DNA of 64,000 nt from an uncultured Lachnospiraceae bacterium (GTDB taxonomy: Bacteria > Bacillota > Clostridia > Lachnospirales > Lachnospiraceae). Both the position numbers and the translations under genes were made by a program. The notes beneath the pieces were generated by a model. That model saw only the letters and a program-made list of their open reading frames with translations, did not search any database and was not told the origin of the DNA. The stretch lies in the NCBI GenBank assembly GCA_947632555.1, contig CANRPU010000012.1:1-64000 (forward strand), read 5' to 3'. Below are positions 5,503-12,982 of the stretch, piece by piece (positions within the stretch are counted from its first letter, which is position 1; every line of letters begins with the position of its first letter).

Positions 5503-5916
5503 GCATTTTGCGCATAGTTTCTTCGATGTGCGCTGCTCCTCTTTTTGAGCCCTGGTCTGTTCAAGGATCGCGTAAAGTTCCTCAATTTCCTGTTCCGAAA
5601 GCGTCTGTTTCTGTGTCATGGCGCTGACCATGAGGCTGACGCTGCCTTTGTACACACGGTTCAGAAAGTTTTCCGTTTCTTTTCCGACCGCGTCATCCCT
5701 GTCTATACAGGGGCTGTACATGCGCAGTTTTCCTGTTTCCTCAAAACGGACCAGCTTTTTATCGCTCATGCGTTTCAGCATGGTCAAGGTCGTGCTTTTG
5801 GACCAGCCGACGCGTTTTTGCAGCGTATCGACGATTTCCCTGCCGGACTGAGGCGATTTTTCCCAAAGACAGTCCATTACATTCCATTCCGCGTTGGTTA
5901 AATTCATTTCAGACAT
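5488..5916 (-). CDS. BlaI/MecI-family repressor, copy 1
   Basis: A 142-aa winged-helix repressor beginning MSEMNLTNAEWNVMDCLWE, with the recognition region around WSKSTTLTMLKRMSDKKLV and a C-terminal dimerisation/cleavage part. BlaI proteins bind dyad operators and are inactivated when a partner BlaR1 protease is triggered. The start at 5916 has AAAGGGG upstream; the longer frame upstream lies in blaR1. It follows the blaR1-like gene by 13 bases, an order opposite to the usual blaI-blaR1. The final codons (LCAKCRFYE) and stop lie in attR, so the prophage landed exactly at its 3' end without altering the reading frame. Confidence 0.85.
   Translation of the reverse strand: MSEMNLTNAEWNVMDCLWEKSPQSGREIVDTLQKRVGWSKSTTLTMLKRMSDKKLVRFEETGKLRMYSPCIDRDDAVGKETENFLNRVYKGSVSLMVSAMTQKQTLSEQEIEELYAILEQTRAQKEEQRTSKKLCAKCRFYE
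5489..5516 (+). other. dif-like Xer site at the right prophage end
   Basis: TATTCGTAAAA (5489-5499), a 6-bp spacer TCTGCA and TTTTGCGCATA (5506-5516) form an 11-6-11 site with arms matching as inverted repeats at 9 of 11 positions. Its minus-strand reading encodes the last residues of the BlaI-like protein. It is likely the unchanged bacterial attachment half, so the original attB can be read across 195-215 joined to 5503 onward. Confidence 0.65.
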
Positions 5917-5929
5917 ATTCTTTCCCCTT

Positions 5930-7864
5930 TCAGTTATTTGTGAAAGTATTAACAATATCCGTGGCGGCAGCCCGCAGGGTTTCCTCGGAATCAATACTGC
6001 GCAGCTGCGCGGTCCAGTACCAGATGGCGAAAGCATTCGGTACTTGATCGGTGTCTTCCAGACAGGTGGTGAAAGAAACCGGCCCGTTTTCAAAGAAACA
6101 GCACTGACTGGTGTCCAGGAGCAGAACGGCTCCGTCCAGATAAGTCTTCAGTTCCATGGTGTACTCCACTATATCGTCTTCAGACAGACTATCCTGGAAT
6201 GTCAGTTCTCCGGAGGCGGCGTTAATTTTCTGCCAGTCTTCCGTATAAGTAAAAACCTCATAGGAAAAATCACCGTAACCCTGGCCAAAATACGGGCTGT
6301 TGTATACGAGAAACCCTCTTGTTGTATCATCCTGGGAGAACGGTAAGGACCAAACGTTATCCAACCCGGAAAAATCCTGACCCAGTTCCAGACTGTCCGG
6401 CGTATGAAGACGCAGCAGACTGTACTGGGCGTTTCCCATATGGGCCTGGGCCAGATCAAAAGATTCGATGACCGCTTCTTCCCGCAGCGGACTGCCGATC
6501 TGGAAATTTTCCATATCCGCGGCCCTGGCGCCGTCATAGAGCGTGATCTGGTAATAACCCCACTGATTCTCTTCCACTGCCCTTCTTAACGCCTGGTCTA
6601 GCGGTTCTGACAGTTCCTCCGCGTTCGCGTCCACGCTGCTGATCCGCAGGATGTCCAAAACGCCGTCCCCGTTCATATCCGCCAGTTGATCGTTGATAAA
6701 AAGAGTATCCTCACCCAGCCAAAACTCTATTTCCACAGGCTCCTTTTCCTCTTCTGTTTCCCTGACTACATAAGAATCTTCCGTTTTATCCCGCGCCGGG
6801 GAAGGAAAAGGCTGGGAAGCGTCCTTCTCCCCGCAGCCGGTAAAGGTAAACAAAAACGCGCCCGTACATAAAACGGCAGCCAGGATACCGGAAAAGAAAA
6901 GTCCTCCGGGCCTTTTTGAGATACGGCGGATCCGTTCTTTTAACTGCCTTTTACCGCTGCGTGCAGTGTGCAGGCCGGCAATGTATGGAAACAGCATATG
7001 CGTATTTCTGCCTGCGGAAAGCAGGATCAGCACTCTCCCGTACGCTTCCCTCTTTGCCGCGTCAAAGGAACAGATCACGCTTTCGTCGCAGGCCAGTTCG
7101 GCATCCTGCCTGCTGAAGTGTACCGCTGCCCAGACAAGGGGATTGTACCAGTGCAGGATCAGACACAGGCTTCTGAAAAAAGCCCAGATATGGTCTTTGT
7201 GCAGATAGTGGGTGTACTCGTGTTTTAAAATATAAGGAAGATTTTCGGTATTTTGGACGTCTTCTCTTCTCAGGTATATGGACGGATGAAAGAGCCCGAA
7301 CATACAGGGAGCCGGTACAACATCAGTAAAATACACCGGCAGCTTCCCTGTCTGCAGTTCTTTCGCAGGCACACGGGATTTTTTCAGCTTACGATAAAAA
7401 TGCAGATTGGAACCTGACACAATACAACAGAGGATCACCATACCGGCGCCCCAGATGATGATACCGGCGTTCCGGACGATCCTCCCCATCCTCTCTGCCC
7501 GCAAAAAAAGAGTTTCATAAGAAAGGTCTGTGCCGGTTTCAGGCTGCTGCTCCTGTGCCTGCCACTGCTCTGTCTGCCCTGTAAAAACAGAGGGCGCAGG
7601 CGCTGCGTTGACATTCTCATGGGATGGTTGAGGTATCTGGGTGACAAGCTCTTCGGTGATCCATGCCCTTTCTCTGACAGAGAAAAACCGCAAAAGGCTG
7701 AACGGCGTGTCAAAAAGAGAAAACGGAATGAAAAGCCGGAGCATTACCAAAAGCCAGATGGCGTACCGTACCCTGGCTGACAGGATATTCTTAAAAAGCT
7801 GCCGGATCACCAATACGATCAAGATCAAAACACAGGAACTGCCAATCCATTCATACAGTCGCAT
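5930..7864 (-). CDS. BlaR1/MecR1-like M56 membrane protease, copy 1
   Basis: A 644-aa sensor protease. N-terminal membrane spans precede a cytoplasmic M56 metalloprotease domain with HEYTH (H215-H219) and a downstream glutamate in AELACDES (about 257). A further span (around 330-348, ending FTFTGCGEKD) leads to an exported domain of about 290 residues carrying an acidic DMNGDGVLD calcium-loop-like motif. The penicillin-binding sensor domain of classical BlaR1 (SxxK, KTG) is absent, so the signal is probably not a beta-lactam. It should cleave the neighbouring repressor when activated. The ATG at 7864 has GGAGGGGAG upstream. It is first in its operon behind a dyad operator. Confidence 0.82.
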   Translation of the reverse strand: MRLYEWIGSSCVLILIVLVIRQLFKNILSARVRYAIWLLVMLRLFIPFSLFDTPFSLLRFFSVRERAWITEELVTQIPQPSHENVNAAPAPSVFTGQTEQWQAQEQQPETGTDLSYETLFLRAERMGRIVRNAGIIIWGAGMVILCCIVSGSNLHFYRKLKKSRVPAKELQTGKLPVYFTDVVPAPCMFGLFHPSIYLRREDVQNTENLPYILKHEYTHYLHKDHIWAFFRSLCLILHWYNPLVWAAVHFSRQDAELACDESVICSFDAAKREAYGRVLILLSAGRNTHMLFPYIAGLHTARSGKRQLKERIRRISKRPGGLFFSGILAAVLCTGAFLFTFTGCGEKDASQPFPSPARDKTEDSYVVRETEEEKEPVEIEFWLGEDTLFINDQLADMNGDGVLDILRISSVDANAEELSEPLDQALRRAVEENQWGYYQITLYDGARAADMENFQIGSPLREEAVIESFDLAQAHMGNAQYSLLRLHTPDSLELGQDFSGLDNVWSLPFSQDDTTRGFLVYNSPYFGQGYGDFSYEVFTYTEDWQKINAASGELTFQDSLSEDDIVEYTMELKTYLDGAVLLLDTSQCCFFENGPVSFTTCLEDTDQVPNAFAIWYWTAQLRSIDSEETLRAAATDIVNTFTNN

Positions 7865-7937
7865 AGACTTCTCCCCTCCAAAGCGCTTAAACACGAGCCG
7901 GCGTGTCATCACGCGTTTTATGAAAATATCAAAAACG

Positions 7938-7984
7938 GTTTACATTGTAGACTTAGTATAGCACGTACAGTCTACAATGTAAAC
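7938..7984 (-). promoter_or_regulatory. BlaI-type operator and promoter for blaR1-blaI copy 1
   Basis: A perfect 16-bp inverted repeat (7938-7953 and 7969-7984) contains TACATTGTA and TACAATGTA, each a TACA-N-TGTA dyad as in BlaI/MecI operators. The minus-strand promoter lies across them: -35 TTTACA (7983-7978), 17-bp spacer, -10 TATACT (7960-7955). Repression of its own operon is therefore very likely. Confidence 0.85.
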
Positions 7985-8012
7985 TAAAAATTGGAAAATA
8001 TGACAAAAAGTA

Positions 8013-9947
8013 TTATACTACCAGAAAAGAGGCTTCTATAGTCCAGGTATTTTCCGGTGAAAGCCGCCACTCGCAGATCAGATAGCCGAAACGGTCAGAA
8101 TGTCCCAAAAGGCCGGCTACATACTGTTTGGTTATCATAACGGGAGAACCGGCGTCATAATAAAAGCTGAGTCCGCTCAGGGCATCCACTCTTCCTAAGG
8201 CGCTCTCGTTTCCCTGCCGGGCATTGAGCGTATCCAGGGTTTCCTCTTCCGGAATACCATGGATGGAATTGATAAGCAGCATTTCCTCCTGAGAAAAGCT
8301 TCCCAGGCCGCTGTCGGTACTGCCGTCTTTGGTCAGATACATCTTGCTGCCGTCCCATAAAAATTCCATGGGAAAGCCCTCCGAAAAGCTGTAGGAATCC
8401 GGCATGGAAAGGGGAATCCAGCCCTGGGAAGTATGGGTATAAAGGAGCAGTCCATACCCGCCGTCCCCGCCGTTATAGCCCAAATCCGCCAGGGCGGCCA
8501 GCTCTTTTTCTCCGTCCCCGTTCAGATCTCCGCAGGCCAGGGTCATGGAAAGAAAACCACTGATGGGACAGTCATCCGTTCCTTTGAGCACCAGGCGCTC
8601 TCCGCTGCCGAAGGAAATGGTAATGGAATCCTCCTGACTGTAGATCTGTTCCTCCAATCCGTCCTCCTCTATATCCAGCCCCGACAGTTCTTCCGGATTT
8701 CCGCTGTATATCACAATATGTTCCGAAGATACAGGATCGGTTATATGATAGGAAGAGGCGTCAGTAAAGGTAGTTTCCAGCCAGGATGAATTCCGCGCGC
8801 ACGTAACTTCCCATTCTTTTTTCAAGGCGTCTGTCTGGGCGGCCAGCTGGGCAGCCGCTTCAGGCCCGTTTGATACGGAATCACCCACCGGCGTATAATC
8901 GCTATGCTGTTCTATGTCCGGAGTATGCTGCACTGTGGCCGGCTCTGCGTTGCTGCTTTTTGGGGTGTCTTTACCGTTTGGAGTGGACAACAGGAAACAA
9001 ACAGCCAGAACCAGGACCAGAGCCGGCAGTATGCTGCCAAGCAGGAGGGCCCTTTTGCGATAGGAAAGGATATTGTGTATTCTTTCTTTGGCGCTGCCTC
9101 CCTTAAAAAACAGAGGGGAAAGGTTCTGAGGCTTTTTCTGTGCCATGGAAAGCAGGGCCTGTGAATAGGTTTTCTTACAGGCCAGACTGTTTCCCTCCAT
9201 ATGGCTCAGAACGTACTCGTCGCAGGACATTTCCATATCCCGGCAGAAGCAGAAAAATCCTGCCCATACAAGGGGATTGAACCAGTGCAGACAGAGGATC
9301 AGGTATGCTGCCGATTTCCAGAGGAAATCCCGTCTGCGTATATGTGCCAGTTCATGCAGGACGATCAGATTTCCGCATTCCCTGGGCAAATGGGCCGGCA
9401 GATAGATACAGGGCCGGATCCATCCAAGTGTAAATGCCTGGGAAAGCCTGTCCGACTCATAGATGCGGAGGTATCCGTCGTAAGAAGACTTTTGCAGCTT
9501 ATCCTCCTTTAAGTTTTTTACAAAGAAGCCATAGGAAAAAACACCATAGCAGATCAGGAGTATCAGGCCGAGAAGCCAGATGCAGCCGGCCAGTTCCATC
9601 AGGGAAACGGTTGTTCCGGTTACGGGTGCCGCAGCGTTGTTACCGGCGAACACTGCGCCCTCCCGCATGGCAGTTACGCCCTCCGGAACAGGCTGGGTAT
9701 ACAAAACGGTATTCTCCCAGATCCTCGTATTTTGTATGCTTTCCAGTCTTATTGGGAGCAGGCTGAATATTCCCGGAAAAGAAAAGGAAAACAAAAGCCT
9801 GATTCCCGCCGCTGCCCAAAGGCAGTAAGAAAATTTCTTAGGAAAGCCCTTCAACAGCAGGCGAAACAGAAAAATAAGACAGATACAGCAGGCACCGTAT
9901 ATGCTTTTTTCCAGAATATCCCCAAAAAGGGACATCAGCAAGGTCAT
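8013..9947 (-). CDS. BlaR1/MecR1-like M56 membrane protease, copy 2
   Basis: A 644-aa paralog of the protein at 5930-7864. It has N-terminal spans, M56 protease motif HELAH (H198-H202), the DMEMSCDEYV segment with the third zinc ligand, another span (about residues 300-320) and an exported domain with an acidic GDLNGDGEKEL motif. It also lacks a penicillin-binding domain. AAGGAGGAG precedes the ATG. The partner blaI-like gene lies 18 bases upstream, the usual order. The two exported domains share only their general type, so the two systems probably sense different signals or respond to a common envelope stress differently. Confidence 0.82.
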   Translation of the reverse strand: MTLLMSLFGDILEKSIYGACCICLIFLFRLLLKGFPKKFSYCLWAAAGIRLLFSFSFPGIFSLLPIRLESIQNTRIWENTVLYTQPVPEGVTAMREGAVFAGNNAAAPVTGTTVSLMELAGCIWLLGLILLICYGVFSYGFFVKNLKEDKLQKSSYDGYLRIYESDRLSQAFTLGWIRPCIYLPAHLPRECGNLIVLHELAHIRRRDFLWKSAAYLILCLHWFNPLVWAGFFCFCRDMEMSCDEYVLSHMEGNSLACKKTYSQALLSMAQKKPQNLSPLFFKGGSAKERIHNILSYRKRALLLGSILPALVLVLAVCFLLSTPNGKDTPKSSNAEPATVQHTPDIEQHSDYTPVGDSVSNGPEAAAQLAAQTDALKKEWEVTCARNSSWLETTFTDASSYHITDPVSSEHIVIYSGNPEELSGLDIEEDGLEEQIYSQEDSITISFGSGERLVLKGTDDCPISGFLSMTLACGDLNGDGEKELAALADLGYNGGDGGYGLLLYTHTSQGWIPLSMPDSYSFSEGFPMEFLWDGSKMYLTKDGSTDSGLGSFSQEEMLLINSIHGIPEEETLDTLNARQGNESALGRVDALSGLSFYYDAGSPVMITKQYVAGLLGHSDRFGYLICEWRLSPENTWTIEASFLVV

Positions 9948-9965
9948 AGGTTCTCCTCCTTCCTT

Positions 9966-10352
9966 CTACTTCTTCTTATGTTCCGGTTCCGTATAGGAAT
10001 CAATATAGGCTTTCAGTTCTTCCGCTTCTCCTGCGCTCAGCTTTCTGCCGTCAAAAAAAGCGGTCAAAAACAAAGGCAGTGAGCCAGAGAAACTGTCTTC
10101 CACGTATTGCCTGCTCTGGGCCGCCAGAAATTCCTCCTTGGAAAGAAGGGATGTAACGACAGTATTTTTATTTTGGAAAATACCTCTGTCGCAGAGCTTT
10201 TTCAATACGGTATAGGTGGTGGATTTTTTCCAATTCAGCTCCTGCTCGCACAGCTTTACTAACTGGGGGGAAAAAATAGGTTCATGCTTCCAGATAATAT
10301 CCGCAAATTTTGTTTCCACCTCCGCCAGATAATATTTTTCTGTTTTCTTCAT
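9966..10352 (-). CDS. BlaI/MecI-family repressor, copy 2
   Basis: A 128-aa winged-helix protein with recognition region LNWKKSTTYTVLKKLCDRGIF and a helical C-terminal part, the normal BlaI length. It is the first gene of a blaI-blaR1 operon behind its own dyad operator. The AAAGGAG site is rather far (12 bases) from the ATG. It is clearly diverged from copy 1, and the two operators differ (CTATTG-type here, TACA/TGTA there), so cross-repression is unlikely. Confidence 0.85.
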   Translation of the reverse strand: MKKTEKYYLAEVETKFADIIWKHEPIFSPQLVKLCEQELNWKKSTTYTVLKKLCDRGIFQNKNTVVTSLLSKEEFLAAQSRQYVEDSFSGSLPLFLTAFFDGRKLSAGEAEELKAYIDSYTEPEHKKK

Positions 10353-10385
10353 TCCGCTCTTGTTCTCCTTTCTGAAATCAAAATA

Positions 10386-10445
10386 GGTCTATTGACAATA
10401 GATTGGCTGTAACTACAATCTATCATCAATAGACCAGTCTGTCAA
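10386..10445 (-). promoter_or_regulatory. Operator and promoter of blaI-blaR1 copy 2
   Basis: Two 20-bp arms (10386-10405 and 10416-10435) are inverted repeats at 18 of 20 positions, and the first contains the dyad CTATTG-A-CAATAG. The promoter is -35 TTGACA (10445-10440), 17-bp spacer, -10 TAGATT (10422-10417), so one arm overlaps it and the other lies just after the start of transcription. Confidence 0.8.
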
Positions 10446-10482
10446 GTACATTCACAAAATATAATAAAAGATATCAGATATA

Positions 10483-11037
10483 TCAGATTTTGCCCTCAGA
10501 AAAGAAATAAGCGGCCAGCTGGGCGCGGGAACTGAATTCTTCCCGTTCCAGCAGCGCGGCTACCTCTTCCCTGGTATAGAGCGCCGGACGTATTTCCTCA
10601 TTGGCCGAGGAGTGGTCGCTAAAACTGCCTTCCACTTCCACCAGCGCCAGCTGGTTCTTAATATCCGAAATGGATACGGCGGCAAACGCGGGAGGCAGTA
10701 TGGTTTTGATCTTTTTCAAAGTAAGACCGGTTTCCTCGTAGAGTTCCCTGCGGATACAGTCCTCCACACTCTCACCGTCTTCCAGCATGCCCGCGCAGAG
10801 ATTGTAGATACTTTTTCCCACCGCCATGCGGAATTCCTTTAGCAAGAGCATTTTTTCTCCGCAGGTAGCGGCAATGGAAATGCCGCTGGTCTTTTTTCCC
10901 AGATCCGAAGGGGCTGTCAGTTCCGCGTGGCTGACCATTTCATAGTGTTTTTCAACGCCTGCCCTGTTTAGATAGGTCAGTTCATAATGCTTCAGATATC
11001 GGCCGTTCCAGACCTTTTTGAAACTGAGAAATTTCAT
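10483..11037 (-). CDS. Nudix hydrolase (ADP-ribose pyrophosphatase-like)
   Basis: A 184-aa enzyme with an intact Nudix box at residues 83-105: G83, five residues, E89, seven residues, REL-x-EE-x-GL. The box residues bind the metal that activates water for attack on a diphosphate bond. Length and the upstream SIAATCGEKMLLLKEFRMAVG region suggest the ADP-sugar pyrophosphatase branch, but substrate is not certain. Its start overlaps the RNase G stop as ATGA, so it is the last gene of that operon. Confidence 0.85.
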   Translation of the reverse strand: MKFLSFKKVWNGRYLKHYELTYLNRAGVEKHYEMVSHAELTAPSDLGKKTSGISIAATCGEKMLLLKEFRMAVGKSIYNLCAGMLEDGESVEDCIRRELYEETGLTLKKIKTILPPAFAAVSISDIKNQLALVEVEGSFSDHSSANEEIRPALYTREEVAALLEREEFSSRAQLAAYFFSEGKI

Positions 11038-12290
11038 GAATCCTCGCTTTCATCCGCCGCGGTCCGGGCAAGAAGTTCCCGGAGGGGCTTGTTGACTCTT
11101 TTTCTGGTGATCTCCACCAGTCCCAGGGGCGTCATGTCTACCACATCCGTATGAATGGAATCCCTGGAGGTAAGTTCTCTTAAATATTCCAGCAGTTCCT
11201 GTCGGTGCGCTTCCTTTTTCATATTGATAAAATCCACCAGGATCATGCCGGAAAGGTTGCGCAGTCTGATCTGGACCGCGATCTCTTCCGCGGCTTCCCG
11301 GTTGATGCGGAAAAAAGTGTCCTCACTGCTCTTTCCGGCCTCATATTTTCCGGTATTGACATCTATAGCGGTCAGCGCTTCCGTCGGTTCAATGATCAGA
11401 TAGGCGCCGCTCTTAAGGTGCACATGGCTTTCCTGCGCCTTATGCAGCAGCGTGCCGACGCTGTAGAGCTTGGCCAGAGGATATTCATCCGTATACAGCC
11501 GTATTTTTGTATGTTCAAATTGCTTTTCCTGCAGAAGGAGCTGATAGATATCGGGACAGTCCGTTACCACCTCCTGATATTCTTCCGTATTATAATTCTT
11601 CAGACCTTCTATGAACGGCTCTCTCTTCTGATAGAGGCAGGAATAACAGGTGCGGTAAGGCGCATCCTTACAGATGCCGCTCAGTCTTTGCTTTAACTCC
11701 TCCCATTCCGCCAGCAGAGGCGTAAGATCCTCCAGATTGCCGGCGTTGGTACGAACGATGAACCCGTATTGTCCTAAATGTTCCACATCCGTCTGCACGC
11801 ACTCCCTCGCTGGCGTGCACAGCCCCGCCGCCGAGAGAAATTCCGTCAGTTCCTTCCGTTTTTCTTCGGAGAGCTTCACGGATATGCCCAGTCGGGTGTT
11901 GTTCCTGGAAATGACAAGATATTTTCCGGGCAGAGAAAGGCTGGTGGTCAGAGCCGGATGCTTGCCCTTGAGGCCGTCCCTCGCCACCTGCACCACGATC
12001 TCATCGCCTTCCTTCAGGCTGCCGTCATAAGGCCGGTTCAAAAGCAGGGGATTGCGGATTTCCTGAAAGGAAAGAAAGGCCGGCTGCCCCTTCATGATCT
12101 CCACAAAGGCTGCCTGGATATTTCTGGTGACATGCAGCACTTTCCCGATATAGATATTGCCGGTCAGGGAAAAAGACGTATCGCTGTATACGTCAGCGCT
12201 CAGAAGCCTGCCGTTTCTGATCAGCAGACCCAGAAGATTCTGTTTGTATCGCAAATACAGTAATTTGCCTTCATTTCCGGAACTTTTCAT
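11034..12290 (-). CDS. rng: Ribonuclease E/G family endoribonuclease
   Basis: A 418-aa RNase G-type protein. An S1-like segment (about 45-75, GNIYIGKVLHVTRNIQAAFVEI) is followed by the RNase E/G catalytic region with metal-binding aspartates D310 (AIDVNTG) and D353 (LVDFINM). The extended C-terminal scaffold of RNase E is missing. It probably cuts single-stranded AU-rich RNA in mRNA decay or rRNA maturation. The start at 12290 overlaps the previous stop as ATGA; the frame continues upstream only as overlap with that gene. Confidence 0.9.
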   Translation of the reverse strand: MKSSGNEGKLLYLRYKQNLLGLLIRNGRLLSADVYSDTSFSLTGNIYIGKVLHVTRNIQAAFVEIMKGQPAFLSFQEIRNPLLLNRPYDGSLKEGDEIVVQVARDGLKGKHPALTTSLSLPGKYLVISRNNTRLGISVKLSEEKRKELTEFLSAAGLCTPARECVQTDVEHLGQYGFIVRTNAGNLEDLTPLLAEWEELKQRLSGICKDAPYRTCYSCLYQKREPFIEGLKNYNTEEYQEVVTDCPDIYQLLLQEKQFEHTKIRLYTDEYPLAKLYSVGTLLHKAQESHVHLKSGAYLIIEPTEALTAIDVNTGKYEAGKSSEDTFFRINREAAEEIAVQIRLRNLSGMILVDFINMKKEAHRQELLEYLRELTSRDSIHTDVVDMTPLGLVEITRKRVNKPLRELLARTAADESEDS

Positions 12291-12982
12291 GATCCAATTT
12301 CTCCATCCTGATTTGATAACGCGCCGCAGATCTTTCCGACCGCATCCAGCGGAGCCAGCTGCCTGTTTTCCCCGGTACCCAGATCCAGATAGGTTTCTTC
12401 CCGGGTGATCAAAAGGGCGTTTTCTTTTAATGTTTCGCCGTGGGCTGCCAGATAGGCTTCCATTACGGCGGAAGGCTTCAGATTTCCGGCGCTGCCTGTT
12501 TTCAGGAGCATGTACAGGGCGTTTTTCTCCAGACGCAGCTCGTAGATCCCGTCCTTTAAGGACCCACATTCCTCCAGATGCCGCCGCCAGTCAAAATCCG
12601 GCTCCCTGCCTTCCCGAAAACGCACCGTATACGAGGCCGCGGCCACACTGGCCATGGCATTTTTCGCGCCCGGCGGCAGAACGCTGACGGAAAGGACCTC
12701 GATCCCTTCCACACCGCATTTGTTCAGGGCATCCGCCGTTTCGGCGCTGCCCGCGAAGCTGTTGACTTCCAGATCCAGATATTCTCCGTTGCTTTCCTGA
12801 CCGAGTCCCAGCGGAGCCGCGAAAGACATGATCTGATGGGGGGAAAATCCTGTGGTATACGCCACGTCGATGCCGGCCCGGCGTACCGTTTTCTGAAAAT
12901 AACGCTGTACGTCCAGGTGTCCGATAAATTTTAAATTGCCGTATTTGCGAAATTTAATCCGAATCTTCATCACGTTTTTCAT
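12287..12982 (-). CDS. DUF2344 (radical SAM-linked) protein
   Basis: A 231-aa protein of the family that in many bacteria is fused to, or directly follows, a B12-binding radical SAM protein. The conserved start IRIKFRKYGNLKFIGHLDVQRYFQKTVRRAGI is typical. It overlaps the radical SAM gene by 29 bases and the RNase G gene by 4, so the three are co-expressed. The molecular role is unknown; linkage to RNase G suggests RNA modification or processing. An ATG four codons in (12970) is an alternative start. Confidence 0.85.
   Translation of the reverse strand: MKNVMKIRIKFRKYGNLKFIGHLDVQRYFQKTVRRAGIDVAYTTGFSPHQIMSFAAPLGLGQESNGEYLDLEVNSFAGSAETADALNKCGVEGIEVLSVSVLPPGAKNAMASVAAASYTVRFREGREPDFDWRRHLEECGSLKDGIYELRLEKNALYMLLKTGSAGNLKPSAVMEAYLAAHGETLKENALLITREETYLDLGTGENRQLAPLDAVGKICGALSNQDGEIGS

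Noticed and set aside
5323..5517. 64-aa plus-strand frame crossing attR
   Set aside because: It begins in the hairpin-rich intergenic region, lacks a ribosome site and its sequence is not protein-like.
5488..10352. Beta-lactam resistance locus
   Set aside because: BlaI/BlaR1-like pairs are present, but the sensors lack penicillin-binding motifs and no beta-lactamase or mecA-type gene is nearby.
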